NCBI RefSeq assembly: GCF_003234795.2 | Contig: NZ_CP126268.1 | Coordinates: 2,604,001-2,668,000 of the forward strand | Origin: Curtobacterium sp. MCLR17_032 | Lineage (GTDB): Bacteria > Actinomycetota > Actinomycetes > Actinomycetales > Microbacteriaceae | DNA length: 64,000 nt | Direction of reading: 5' to 3' | Shown: positions 16,031 through 23,758 of the stretch, piece after piece | Numbering within the stretch: position 1 is the stretch's first letter | Layout of the letters: each line of letters starts with the position of its first letter | Made by a program: the position numbers and the translations under genes | The notes under the pieces: model-generated | What the model was told of the DNA's origin: nothing | Databases searched by the model: none | The model's input: only the letters and a program-made list of their open reading frames with translations

Positions 16031-17128
16031 GGTGAGGGCCTGCAGTCCGAGGCTCGACAGCGACACCACGATCCAGAGCGACCCGCCGAGGACCAGCGGC
16101 CGGAACCCGGCACGGCGGAACCCCGCGATGTCCGTCGACAGGCCGATCGCACTGAGGGCCACGGTGATGAGGAACGCGGCGACCGCAGCGATCGCCGGGT
16201 GCACCGGACCGGGGATGACACCCGTCGAGTTGACGGCGGCCACCAGCACGAAGCCGATGAGGAACCACGGCACGAGACGGAACACCCGGCGAGGGGACCA
16301 CTTCCCGCGAGGCGGCACGACCGTGGGCTCGATCGCCGACCCGTCCAGTGCCACGTCGCCGGCTGCCGACCCGTCCCCGGTCGGCGCCGCTACCGTCTTC
16401 TCCGCCCGGCGTCCGACCAACCAAGCCAGACCGAGGACCACCGGGATGATCATGAGCGTCCGGACGAGCTTCACGACGACCGCGAAGTCCGCCGCACCCG
16501 GGCCGTACGTGCTCGCGGCGGCGACGACCGAGGAGGTGTCGTTCACCGCCGTCCCCGCGAACAGCCCGAACGCGTGCTGGCTCATGCCGAGGGCGTGCCC
16601 GACCACGGGGAAGACGACCACGGCGGCCACGTTGAACAGGAAGATCGTCGACACCGCGTACGCCACCTCGATCGACACCGCGCCGATCACCGGGGTCACG
16701 GCCGCGATCGCCGACGCCCCGCAGATGCCCGTCCCGACCCCGATGAGGGTCCGCAGGTTCCCGACCACCCCGAGGGCACGACCGATCCCCCACGCGGCGA
16801 GCAGGCAGATGACGAGTGTGCCGAGCATCACCGGCAGCGACTGCACCCCGACCCGGGCGACCTGCAGGAGCGACAGCTGCGCCCCGAGCAGGACCACCGC
16901 GAACTGCAGCACCGTCTTGCTCGCGGTCGTGATGCCCGGCCGGACGACCGGTCCGGGTCGACGCACAGTCCCGAGGACCGCGCCGATCACGACGCCGCTG
17001 ACCGGCGCTCCGACGACCGGCAGGAACCGCCCGATCACGGTCGCGACCACGGCGATGACGGTGGCGAGCGCGAGGCCGGGGACGAGCCTCCCGGCACGGT
17101 CGAGCGGAGTCAGGGCGGCATCGGTCAC
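16019..17128 (-). CDS. YeiH family (UPF0324) putative sulfate exporter
   Basis: 369-aa polytopic membrane protein of the YeiH/PSE family with about 9-10 predicted membrane segments. Family hallmarks are the early GFLPVVGAPVSGVVIGAVLG-like repeat, LLGAQLSLLQV and the conserved GVGTGICGASAIAAVTPVI block. A polar insert (about residues 235-275) separates the two halves. Family members have been linked to sulfur-compound export; transport is not shown. GTG start with CAGGAT 6 nt upstream. It is divergent from the SRPBCC gene with only 36 bp between start codons. Confidence 0.85.
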   Translation of the reverse strand: MTDAALTPLDRAGRLVPGLALATVIAVVATVIGRFLPVVGAPVSGVVIGAVLGTVRRPGPVVRPGITTASKTVLQFAVVLLGAQLSLLQVARVGVQSLPVMLGTLVICLLAAWGIGRALGVVGNLRTLIGVGTGICGASAIAAVTPVIGAVSIEVAYAVSTIFLFNVAAVVVFPVVGHALGMSQHAFGLFAGTAVNDTSSVVAAASTYGPGAADFAVVVKLVRTLMIIPVVLGLAWLVGRRAEKTVAAPTGDGSAAGDVALDGSAIEPTVVPPRGKWSPRRVFRLVPWFLIGFVLVAAVNSTGVIPGPVHPAIAAVAAFLITVALSAIGLSTDIAGFRRAGFRPLVLGGSLWIVVSLSSLGLQALTGSI

Positions 17129-17164
17129 GTGACCATCCTGCCGTCCGTGGGCCAGGATCGAGGC
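17129..17164. promoter_or_regulatory. Compact divergent leaderless promoter pair
   Basis: Only 36 bp separate the GTG starts of the YeiH gene (minus) and the SRPBCC gene (plus). Each has a CAGGAT hexamer exactly 6 nt before its start, one per strand, so transcripts would begin at or next to the start codons and the -35 regions would overlap the opposite gene. The hexamers are seen; promoter function is inference. Confidence 0.5.
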
Positions 17165-17698
17165 GTGAGCGCTGCTTTCCGGATCGTGACCGACCTGCCC
17201 GTGCCGCCCGAGCGGGCCTTCGACCTGTCACTGGACATCGGCGCGCACCTGCGGTCGATGGCTGCGACCGGCGAGCAGGCGGTCGCCGGCACGACCGACG
17301 GACGCATCGGGATCGGCGAGAGAGTCACCTGGCGTGCGCGCCACTTCGGGATCGTCTGGCGGATGACGAACGAGATCACCGCACTGGAGGCTCCCCACAC
17401 GTTCGTCGACGAACAGGTCCGTGGGCCGTTCGCCCGGTTCCGGCACCACCACCGGTTCGACGCCACCCCGACAGGGACGCGCATGGTGGACGAGATCACG
17501 TTCCGTGCACCGTTCGGGGTGCTCGGTCGGATCGCGGAGGGGCTGGTGTTGCGGCGGTACCTGATCGCGTTGATCCGCGAGCGGAACCGGTCGCTCGCCG
17601 CCGAACTCGGAGGCGCCGGCACCGGCACGGGCACGGGCACGGGCACGGGCACGGGCAGCGTCGGTCAGGGGCCGGCGAGTTCGCCGAGCGTGTCGTAG
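17165..17698 (+). CDS. SRPBCC family protein with Gly-Thr repeat tail
   Basis: 177-aa START-like (SRPBCC) protein. It starts with FRIVTDLPVPPERAFDLSLDIGAHL and continues through TWRARHFGIVWRMTNEITAL, FVDEQVRGPFARFRHHHRF and MVDEITFRAPFG to a terminal amphipathic helix. It may bind a hydrophobic ligand; its role is unknown. The last 25 residues include six Gly-Thr dipeptides from a hexanucleotide repeat, and the final 34 nt overlap the 3' end of the convergent RpiR gene. The tail is probably unstructured. Confidence 0.85.
   Translation: MSAAFRIVTDLPVPPERAFDLSLDIGAHLRSMAATGEQAVAGTTDGRIGIGERVTWRARHFGIVWRMTNEITALEAPHTFVDEQVRGPFARFRHHHRFDATPTGTRMVDEITFRAPFGVLGRIAEGLVLRRYLIALIRERNRSLAAELGGAGTGTGTGTGTGTGSVGQGPASSPSVS
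17618..17659 (+). repeat. In-frame GGCACG hexanucleotide repeat
   Basis: Seven consecutive 6-nt units (GGCACC, five GGCACG, GGCAGC) encode GT repeats at the C-terminus of the SRPBCC protein. Changes in copy number keep the frame. Seen directly. Confidence 0.95.
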
Positions 17699-18492
17699 GC
17701 GCTCGCCACGGCTTCCACCCGGGTCCGTCCGGACGGACCGGAGGCCTCGTAGACGTCGTTCGTGATCGCCGCGACGACCGCGAACAGCGCCGCCAACGAG
17801 TCGAACGCCGAGGGTGAGTCGACCGGGCAGAGCACCGCGGTGGTCGCGGGCGCCGCGATGACGGCGGCGGTCGGGTCCCCGATGACGACGACGTCCGCCC
17901 CGGTGCCGACGCAGTGCCGGACGACCCGGTCGACTCCGGCGGCGTGCCGACGGACCGTGACGATCACCACGAGGTCTCGACGGTCGAGGTCCGCGACCTC
18001 CTCCCCCAGGCGCTGACCCGGTGCCGGCCCGACGCGGACGTCCGGGCGGACCTGTGCGAGCTGCGCGCGGAGCTGCAGCGCGATCGGGTACGCGCCGCGC
18101 TCGCCGAAGACCAGGACGCGGCGTGCGCGGACGATGCGCCGGGCGAGGCGCGGCCGGTCGGCACGGGCGAGGGAGGCGAAGGCGGCGTCGAGGTTCCGGG
18201 CCTCGACGGCACGCTGGTCGACGTGCGCGGCGTCCTCGGCGGCCCAGGGCAGGCCGGTCCCCCGAGCGGACATCAGGTTCTGACGGACCTCGGCGGCGTC
18301 CTGGAACCCGAGCGACCGGACGAGTCGGGAGACCGTCGCCTTCGAGGTGCCGGACTCGGCCGCGAGCTGCGACGAGGTGCCGACGAGCAGGAGCTCCGGG
18401 TCGTGTCGGATCATCGCGGCGACCCGTCGCTCGGCGGGCGAGAGGCGCTCCCAGACCGAGTCGATCCGCCCGCGCACGTCGGGGACGCTCAT
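17665..18492 (-). CDS. MurR/RpiR family transcriptional regulator
   Basis: 275-aa regulator. The N-terminal HTH_6 domain (about residues 1-77) contains SPAERRVAAMIRHDPELLL and the recognition helix in TSKATVSRLVRSLGF. The SIS sugar-isomerase-like domain follows (about 120-250: RRVLVFGERGAYPIALQL, DLVVIVTVRRHAAG, VVVIGDP). It overlaps the stop of the allantoate amidohydrolase gene by ATGA and ends the ureide operon, so it probably controls that operon. The effector is unknown. Confidence 0.9.
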   Translation of the reverse strand: MSVPDVRGRIDSVWERLSPAERRVAAMIRHDPELLLVGTSSQLAAESGTSKATVSRLVRSLGFQDAAEVRQNLMSARGTGLPWAAEDAAHVDQRAVEARNLDAAFASLARADRPRLARRIVRARRVLVFGERGAYPIALQLRAQLAQVRPDVRVGPAPGQRLGEEVADLDRRDLVVIVTVRRHAAGVDRVVRHCVGTGADVVVIGDPTAAVIAAPATTAVLCPVDSPSAFDSLAALFAVVAAITNDVYEASGPSGRTRVEAVASAYDTLGELAGP

Positions 18493-19790
18493 ACGCCGGC
18501 CCCGGCCGTCGTGGTGTCGGCGAGGCGCTGCGCGGCGAGGTGCTCGACCGCTCCGGCGAGCGCGTCGAGTCCGAGGGCGACGTCCGCCGCGGAGACGAAC
18601 TCGTCCGGGTGGTGGCTGATGCCGTCCGGGTTGCGGAGGAACAGCATCGCGACGTCGGTCACCAATCCGAGCGACATGGCGTCGTGTCCGGCGCGGGAGA
18701 ACAGCTCGAGGGGTTCGGGTTCACCGGTGCCGACGATCCCGGCGCGGACGGCGTCCATCAGGTGCGGGGCGCAGAACACCGCCGGTGCCCGGTGCACCTC
18801 GGTGGGGGTGACCTCGACGCCGCGTCGTGTCCCGATCTCGCGGAAGGCCTGGGTGATCTCGTCCCAGACCCGGTCGCGGCCGTCGTCGAACTCCCCGCGG
18901 AGGTCGACCGCGAACGTGGCGAGGCCGGGGACGACGTTGACCGCTCCGGGCTCGACGGCCATCGTGCCGACCGTGCCGATGTGCTGCTCCGTCCGGCAGA
19001 TCCGCTCGACGGCCAGGGCGGCCTCGGCGGCCGCGAGCAGGGCGTCGTGGCGCCGTTCGTACGGGGTACCGCCGGCGTGCCGCGCTTCGCCGACGGCACG
19101 CACGGTGAACCGACGGGCACTCGCGATGCTGGTGACGACACCGAGCGCCTGGTCGGCCTGCTCGAGGTACGGCCCCTGCTCGATGTGTGCTTCGAGGTAC
19201 CCGACGAGGGACGCGGGGTCGACGGCGGCCTGCCCGACCTGCGTCGGGTCGAGCCCGAAGGACTCGAAGGCAGCTCGGAGGGTGGTGCCGTCGCCGTCGC
19301 GGAGGTCCCACCACGACTCGTCCCAGACCCCGGCGACCGCGGAGGAGCCGAGCAGGGCCTTGCCGAACCGGGTGCCCTCCTCGTCGGAGAAGGCGACGAC
19401 CTCGAGCGCGAACGGCAGGGCGGCACGGTCCTGCTGCAGGCGTGCGGCGACCTCGATCGCCATGAGGACGCCGACGACCCCGTCGTACCGGCCGGCGTCG
19501 ACCACGGTGTCCAGGTGCGAACCGAGCAGCAGGACGGGGGCCTCCGGATCGCTGTGCCGGGTCCGGCCGTGGAGGTTGCCGGCGGCGTCCTGCCACGTCT
19601 CGAGTCCGGCGTCGTTCATCCAGGTCCGGACGACGGCGTTGGCCCGAGCGTGCTCGGGCGAGAGGTAGACGCGGGTGATGTGGCCAGCGGTCTCGCTGAT
19701 CATGGCGAGCTCGTCGCAGCGGGCGACGATCCGGTCGGCGGCGGCACGGGCCACCGCACCGGCGACGGGCAGCTCCACGGCCGCACTCAC
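18489..19790 (-). CDS. allC: M20 family amidohydrolase, probable allantoate amidohydrolase
   Basis: 433-aa zinc-dependent hydrolase of the AllC/carbamoylase branch of peptidase family M20. Metal motifs are GSHLDTVVDAGRYDGVVG, SDEEGTRFG and EAHIEQGPYLE; the dimerisation/substrate region shows GEARHAGGTPY, and SRAGHDAM and ISHHPDEF carry the C-terminal histidines. In this cluster it most likely converts allantoate to ureidoglycine with release of ammonia and CO2; N-carbamoyl amino acid hydrolase is the alternative. GTG start overlaps the aminotransferase stop. Confidence 0.85.
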   Translation of the reverse strand: MSAAVELPVAGAVARAAADRIVARCDELAMISETAGHITRVYLSPEHARANAVVRTWMNDAGLETWQDAAGNLHGRTRHSDPEAPVLLLGSHLDTVVDAGRYDGVVGVLMAIEVAARLQQDRAALPFALEVVAFSDEEGTRFGKALLGSSAVAGVWDESWWDLRDGDGTTLRAAFESFGLDPTQVGQAAVDPASLVGYLEAHIEQGPYLEQADQALGVVTSIASARRFTVRAVGEARHAGGTPYERRHDALLAAAEAALAVERICRTEQHIGTVGTMAVEPGAVNVVPGLATFAVDLRGEFDDGRDRVWDEITQAFREIGTRRGVEVTPTEVHRAPAVFCAPHLMDAVRAGIVGTGEPEPLELFSRAGHDAMSLGLVTDVAMLFLRNPDGISHHPDEFVSAADVALGLDALAGAVEHLAAQRLADTTTAGAGV

Positions 19791-21043
19791 GCGCGTGCCC
19801 CCACCGGGAGCCCGGCCTCGAGCGAGGCGCCGCGTCCCGCGTAGACGTCGAGCGCGGCATCGACCCCACCGCCCTGCGGCACGGACTTCCCGCCGCGACG
19901 CAGCGCCTGTTCGAGGGCGGAGAGCGTCGTCACGACGGTGTCCTTCCGGGCGTTGTAGCCCATCGTGCCGATGCGCCACACCCGTCCGTGCAGCGGGCCG
20001 AACGAGGTGCCGATCTCGATCCCGTGGTCCTCGAGCATCGCGGAACGGACCGCGTCGCCCTGGACCTCGTCGGGGATCTCGACGGCGACGACGTTGTGCA
20101 TCTTGTGCCCGACGTCCCCGAACACGGTGAGCCCGAGGCCGCGGACCCCTTCGAGCATGGCGCGGCCGGCGATGGCGTGCCGCTCGACGACGGCGTCGCG
20201 GCCCTCCTCGAGCAGGATCCGCGCGCACTCGTTCGCGGCGTAGAGCATCGATGCCGCTTCGGTGTGGTGGTTGAGGCGGCGGGGACCCCAGTAGTCGATG
20301 ATCATCCCCAGGTCGAGGTAGTTCGACTGGATCGGGTGGTCGGACACGTCGTCGCCCGGTTCGCGGATGCCGGCCTCGACGCTCCGACGGCCGTCGAGCA
20401 CTGCGACCGCCCGGGGCGAGAGCGACAGGGGTGCGCTGCCGGACGGGCCGCCCAGGCACTTCTGCAGCCCGGCGCTGACGGCGTCGATGCCCCACGCGTC
20501 GACCTCGAGCGGGTTCCCGCCGACGGAGGCCGTGACGTCCGTGTAGAACAGCACGCCGTGGCGTTCGCAGATCGCCCCGAGCTCGTCGAGCGGCTGGTTC
20601 ATCGTCGTCGAGGTGTCGCCCTGCACGACCGCCAGGAGCTTCGGGCGCACCCGCACGATGGCGTCCTCGATCACGGAGGCCGGGAACACCTGGCCCCACT
20701 CGGTCTCGATCGTGTGCACCGTCGCTCCGGCCCGTCCGGCGATCTCGGCGAGCAGGTGCCCGAACCGCCCGAACACCGGGACGAGGACGCTGTCCCCGGG
20801 CGCCAGCAGGGAGACGAGCGCGGCTTCGATGCCGGCGCGGGAGGTGCCGTCGACCAGGACGGTGGCCTCGTTCCGGGTGCCGAACACCTGGCGGTACAGC
20901 TCCTGCGTCTGGTTCATCGTCTCGGTCATCCACGGGTCGTACTGCCCGACCAGCGGGGTCGAGAGCGCGCGGAGGACGCGGGGGTCGGCGTCGATCGGGC
21001 CGGGGCCCATCAGGAGACGTGCGGGCGGGTTCACGGGGTGCAT
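19787..21043 (-). CDS. pucG: PucG-type (S)-ureidoglycine-glyoxylate aminotransferase (class V)
   Basis: 418-aa class V PLP aminotransferase of the alanine-glyoxylate type. It shows LLMGPGPIDADPRVLRAL, QGDTSTTMNQPL, FYTDVTASVGG and the PLP lysine in GLQKCLGGPSGSAPLSLS. The characterised Bacillus PucG transfers the amino group of ureidoglycine to glyoxylate, giving glycine and oxalurate. Adjacent allantoinase and allantoate hydrolase support that role over serine or alanine transamination. GGAAGGA precedes the ATG. It starts 43 bp after the amidase stop, in the same operon. Confidence 0.85.
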   Translation of the reverse strand: MHPVNPPARLLMGPGPIDADPRVLRALSTPLVGQYDPWMTETMNQTQELYRQVFGTRNEATVLVDGTSRAGIEAALVSLLAPGDSVLVPVFGRFGHLLAEIAGRAGATVHTIETEWGQVFPASVIEDAIVRVRPKLLAVVQGDTSTTMNQPLDELGAICERHGVLFYTDVTASVGGNPLEVDAWGIDAVSAGLQKCLGGPSGSAPLSLSPRAVAVLDGRRSVEAGIREPGDDVSDHPIQSNYLDLGMIIDYWGPRRLNHHTEAASMLYAANECARILLEEGRDAVVERHAIAGRAMLEGVRGLGLTVFGDVGHKMHNVVAVEIPDEVQGDAVRSAMLEDHGIEIGTSFGPLHGRVWRIGTMGYNARKDTVVTTLSALEQALRRGGKSVPQGGGVDAALDVYAGRGASLEAGLPVGARA

Positions 21044-21086
21044 GGTTGATCCTTCCGTTCCACAATCAAGGTTAGTGGAACGCGCG

Positions 21087-22697
21087 TTACGAATGTGTTG
21101 CGGGGGCGGCTTCGGGTGTGGTGGCACGGGCGAGGTCGATCGCGAGGTCGACCAGCGCGAGGTCGGCACCGGCCGGTCCGACGAGGCACACCCCGACGGG
21201 GGCGTCGTCGACCCGGAGCGCCGGGATGCTGACGGCGGGCAGACCGCCGATGCCGGCGACCGACGTCATGCGGAGGGTCGCTCGACGGGTGACGAGCACG
21301 GCCGCGGTGTCGGCAGTCCGGTCCGGAGCGGGCCCCGGCACGGTGGGGAAGGCCAGGACTCCGTTCCCGACCACGCGGCGGAGCACGGTCCGGAGTTCCA
21401 CGAGGCGGGCACGCGCTGCCGACTCCTGCTCGGCGGTGACGGCTGCCGCTGCGGCGAACCGCTCGGCGACGTCGGCTCCGAGGGCGCCCGGGTGTGCGGC
21501 GACCCAGTCGCCGTGGTTCCGGTGCGCCTCGGCGGCCTGGACGACCCGGAGCGTCTCGGCGAGGTCGTCCAGGTCCGGCAGCGCGACCGACTGCACCGGA
21601 CAGCCGACCCGTTCGACCCAGGCGAGGAACGCGCTGCGGGTGTCGGGTTCGGCGGCATCGAGCAGCGCGTCGCTCAGGAGCAGCGGGCCACTCCGGAGCA
21701 GCGGTTCAGGCCGGAGCAGCGGGTCACTCCGGACCAGCGGGTCCTCGGCCTCGCGCTGGGGTTCCACGGGGTCGCCGAACGCGATGCCGGCGACCTGCCG
21801 GAGCAGCTCGGGGCCGCGCGTCAGCCATCCGACGGTGTCGAAGGTCTGCGCGAGGGGCAGCACGCTCTTCCGGGACACGGCGCCGTGCGTGGTCCGCAGT
21901 CCCCAGAGCCCCTGGTAGGACGCCGGGACCCGGAGGCTGCCCGCCGTGTCCGTGCCCAGACCGAGGTCTGCCTGCCCGAGTGCGACCGCCGAAGCCGACC
22001 CGGACGTCGAGCCGCCGCCGATCCGCCGAGGGGCCGATCCGTTCGGTGTCGTCCCGGAGTGGGCGTTCCGGCCGGCGAGGGCGTAGGCGAACTCGTCGCT
22101 CCGGGCGAGGCCGGTGACTTCGGCTCCGGCGTCGAGGAGCATCGCGACCGCGGGAGCGTGTTCGTCCTCCATGTCCGCCTCGGCCTGCCAGGTCGGGTTG
22201 CCCGCACCGATGACCTGGCCGCGCACCGCGATGAGGTCCTTCACCGCCACGCGGACGCCGGCCAGCGGACCGGAGCCGGCGCCGGGAACCAGCGGGTCGC
22301 CGAGCACGCGCCAGACGGACCGGTCGAACGCCGGTGCGCGTCCGGTGACGTGCGCCGTCCGGATCCGCCAGGTACCGTCCGTCCGGCACCAGAGCTGCGT
22401 CTGCAGACCACGTCCACCGTCGAGGAACCGGGACTCCCCCACGACCAGCACGGCATCCGGACCGAGGACCTGCACGTCCACGCCGATCAGGACCCGACGG
22501 GCGACGCCACCGCGGGCGGACCGGAAGGCACTGATCTGCTCGTGTCCGCGGAGCAGTCCGGCACCGTCACCACGGAGCGTGTCCGGCCCCGGTTCGAACA
22601 GCGCGTCGAGCACCGCGGTGTCGTCCCGCATCAGGGCGTCCTCGTACCGGTGGAACGCCGACTCGAGACCGGCGGGCCACGTCCCGGTCAGTCGCAC
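21087..22697 (-). CDS. AtzH/HpxZ-like domain fused to an amidase
   Basis: 536-aa two-domain protein. Residues about 1-125 are a SnoaL-like AtzH/HpxZ (DUF3225) domain (LESAFHRYEDALMRDDTAVLDALFE, LWCRTDGTWRIRTAHVT). The rest is an amidase-signature domain: AVKDLIAVRG holds the Lys of the Ser-Ser-Lys triad, and IGGGSTSGSASAVA and DTAGSLRVPASYQG hold the serines. HpxZ and the HpxY amidase are separate proteins in the enterobacterial oxalurate locus; here they are joined. A 4 x 6-residue repeat interrupts the amidase. GTG start overlaps the formamidase stop by 10 nt. Confidence 0.85.
   Translation of the reverse strand: MRLTGTWPAGLESAFHRYEDALMRDDTAVLDALFEPGPDTLRGDGAGLLRGHEQISAFRSARGGVARRVLIGVDVQVLGPDAVLVVGESRFLDGGRGLQTQLWCRTDGTWRIRTAHVTGRAPAFDRSVWRVLGDPLVPGAGSGPLAGVRVAVKDLIAVRGQVIGAGNPTWQAEADMEDEHAPAVAMLLDAGAEVTGLARSDEFAYALAGRNAHSGTTPNGSAPRRIGGGSTSGSASAVALGQADLGLGTDTAGSLRVPASYQGLWGLRTTHGAVSRKSVLPLAQTFDTVGWLTRGPELLRQVAGIAFGDPVEPQREAEDPLVRSDPLLRPEPLLRSGPLLLSDALLDAAEPDTRSAFLAWVERVGCPVQSVALPDLDDLAETLRVVQAAEAHRNHGDWVAAHPGALGADVAERFAAAAAVTAEQESAARARLVELRTVLRRVVGNGVLAFPTVPGPAPDRTADTAAVLVTRRATLRMTSVAGIGGLPAVSIPALRVDDAPVGVCLVGPAGADLALVDLAIDLARATTPEAAPATHS
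21677..21748 (-). repeat. In-frame 18-bp tandem repeat in the amidase gene
   Basis: Four 18-bp units begin at 21677, 21695, 21713 and 21731 (core GGAGCAGCGGG). They encode LLRSGP/LLRPEP/LVRSDP-like hexapeptides inside the amidase domain, in a region that is normally a surface loop. Seen directly; the loop position is inference. Confidence 0.85.
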
Positions 22698-23758
22698 GTC
22701 GCCACCGCGTCGAAGTCCGCCTTGCGGATGGTCGCGTGCGCTCCGCAGACGAGGTCGACGACCTGCGAGATGCGGAAGTCCGTCGCCGCGCTGAGGTACG
22801 CGTACGCCAGGTGCTCGTCGACACCCCACCGTGCGCGGAGCAGCGTGATGGCCGCTCGGACGCACCGCCGTACGGCTTCGTCCAGGTCGGCGTCCATGCC
22901 CGTTGGCACCAGGAACTCGGTGGTCTCGGCGACCGGACCGACCAGGGCACCGAACCGTCGGAGCGCGGTGGCGCGCGGCACGACGTCGAGGCGCAGGGTC
23001 AGGCGGAGCGAGGCCTCCATCGCGGTGAGGGCGACCTCGCCGTCCCCCTGGGCGAAGTGCGGGTCGCCGACGTACACACCGGCGCCCGGCACCTGGACGG
23101 GCAGGTGCAGGGTCGAACCCGCGGTCAGCAGCGCGATGTCGATGTTCCCGCCGTGCGGCCCCGGCGGGACGGAGTGCGGTCGGACGTCGCTGTCGACGGT
23201 GACGCCGAGGATGCCGGGGAACGGCCGGAGCGGGAAGGTCACCACGCGGGGACCGCCGTCCACCACCGGCAGGCGTCCGTGGTCGACGCCGTCGCGCGTG
23301 ACGACGTCGGCGAACACCGAGACCGGGTCCGCACCACGCGGGAGCTCCCCCGGCAGCGCACCACGGCCGTGCCGGTTCGAGATCACCCCGTAGGGCACGC
23401 GAGGCAGCGCCGCCAGGATCGACACCGACAAGACGTCGCCCGGTTCGGCCCCGGCGACGGCGATCGGTCGCGACACCACGTGCGGGCCGTCGGCGTCGTC
23501 GTTGCGGAGGTCCCGCACGATGTCGATCGCGTCCGCCAGCACGCCGCCCGGATCGACGCCGTGTCGCCCGAAGAACGCCACCGGGTCGGAGCCCTGGTCG
23601 GGCAGCAGGCCCTCGTGGCTGACGGTGTCGATGGTCACGACCGAGCCGGGCGCGACGGTGCGGACGGCGGCGTCGTGGCGACTCGGCAACCGTCCCCAGA
23701 GGACGTCGTCCGGCGTCGAGCCGAGGTGCACGTCGGCGGCGGTACGCGTTTCAGCCAC
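22688..23758 (-). CDS. Acetamidase/formamidase family protein
   Basis: 356-aa enzyme of the FmdA/AmdA family, which hydrolyses formamide or short amides. Recognisable segments are VAPGSVVTIDTVSHEG, GAEPGDVLSVSI, FPGILGVTVDSDVRPHSVPPGPHGGNID, the VPGAGVYVGDPHFAQGDGEV block and YLSAATDFRISQVVD near the end. The GTG at 23758 overlaps the allantoinase stop by 8 nt and has GGAGA upstream. It shares its family with the 33258 gene. In this operon it may act on an amide released from ureide breakdown; the substrate is not known. Confidence 0.88.
   Translation of the reverse strand: MAETRTAADVHLGSTPDDVLWGRLPSRHDAAVRTVAPGSVVTIDTVSHEGLLPDQGSDPVAFFGRHGVDPGGVLADAIDIVRDLRNDDADGPHVVSRPIAVAGAEPGDVLSVSILAALPRVPYGVISNRHGRGALPGELPRGADPVSVFADVVTRDGVDHGRLPVVDGGPRVVTFPLRPFPGILGVTVDSDVRPHSVPPGPHGGNIDIALLTAGSTLHLPVQVPGAGVYVGDPHFAQGDGEVALTAMEASLRLTLRLDVVPRATALRRFGALVGPVAETTEFLVPTGMDADLDEAVRRCVRAAITLLRARWGVDEHLAYAYLSAATDFRISQVVDLVCGAHATIRKADFDAVATCD

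Noticed and set aside
14723..17698. Long plus-strand frame opposite the dipeptidase and YeiH genes
   Set aside because: Low-complexity His/Asp/Arg translation without motifs. Only its end, from 17165, is a real gene (SRPBCC).
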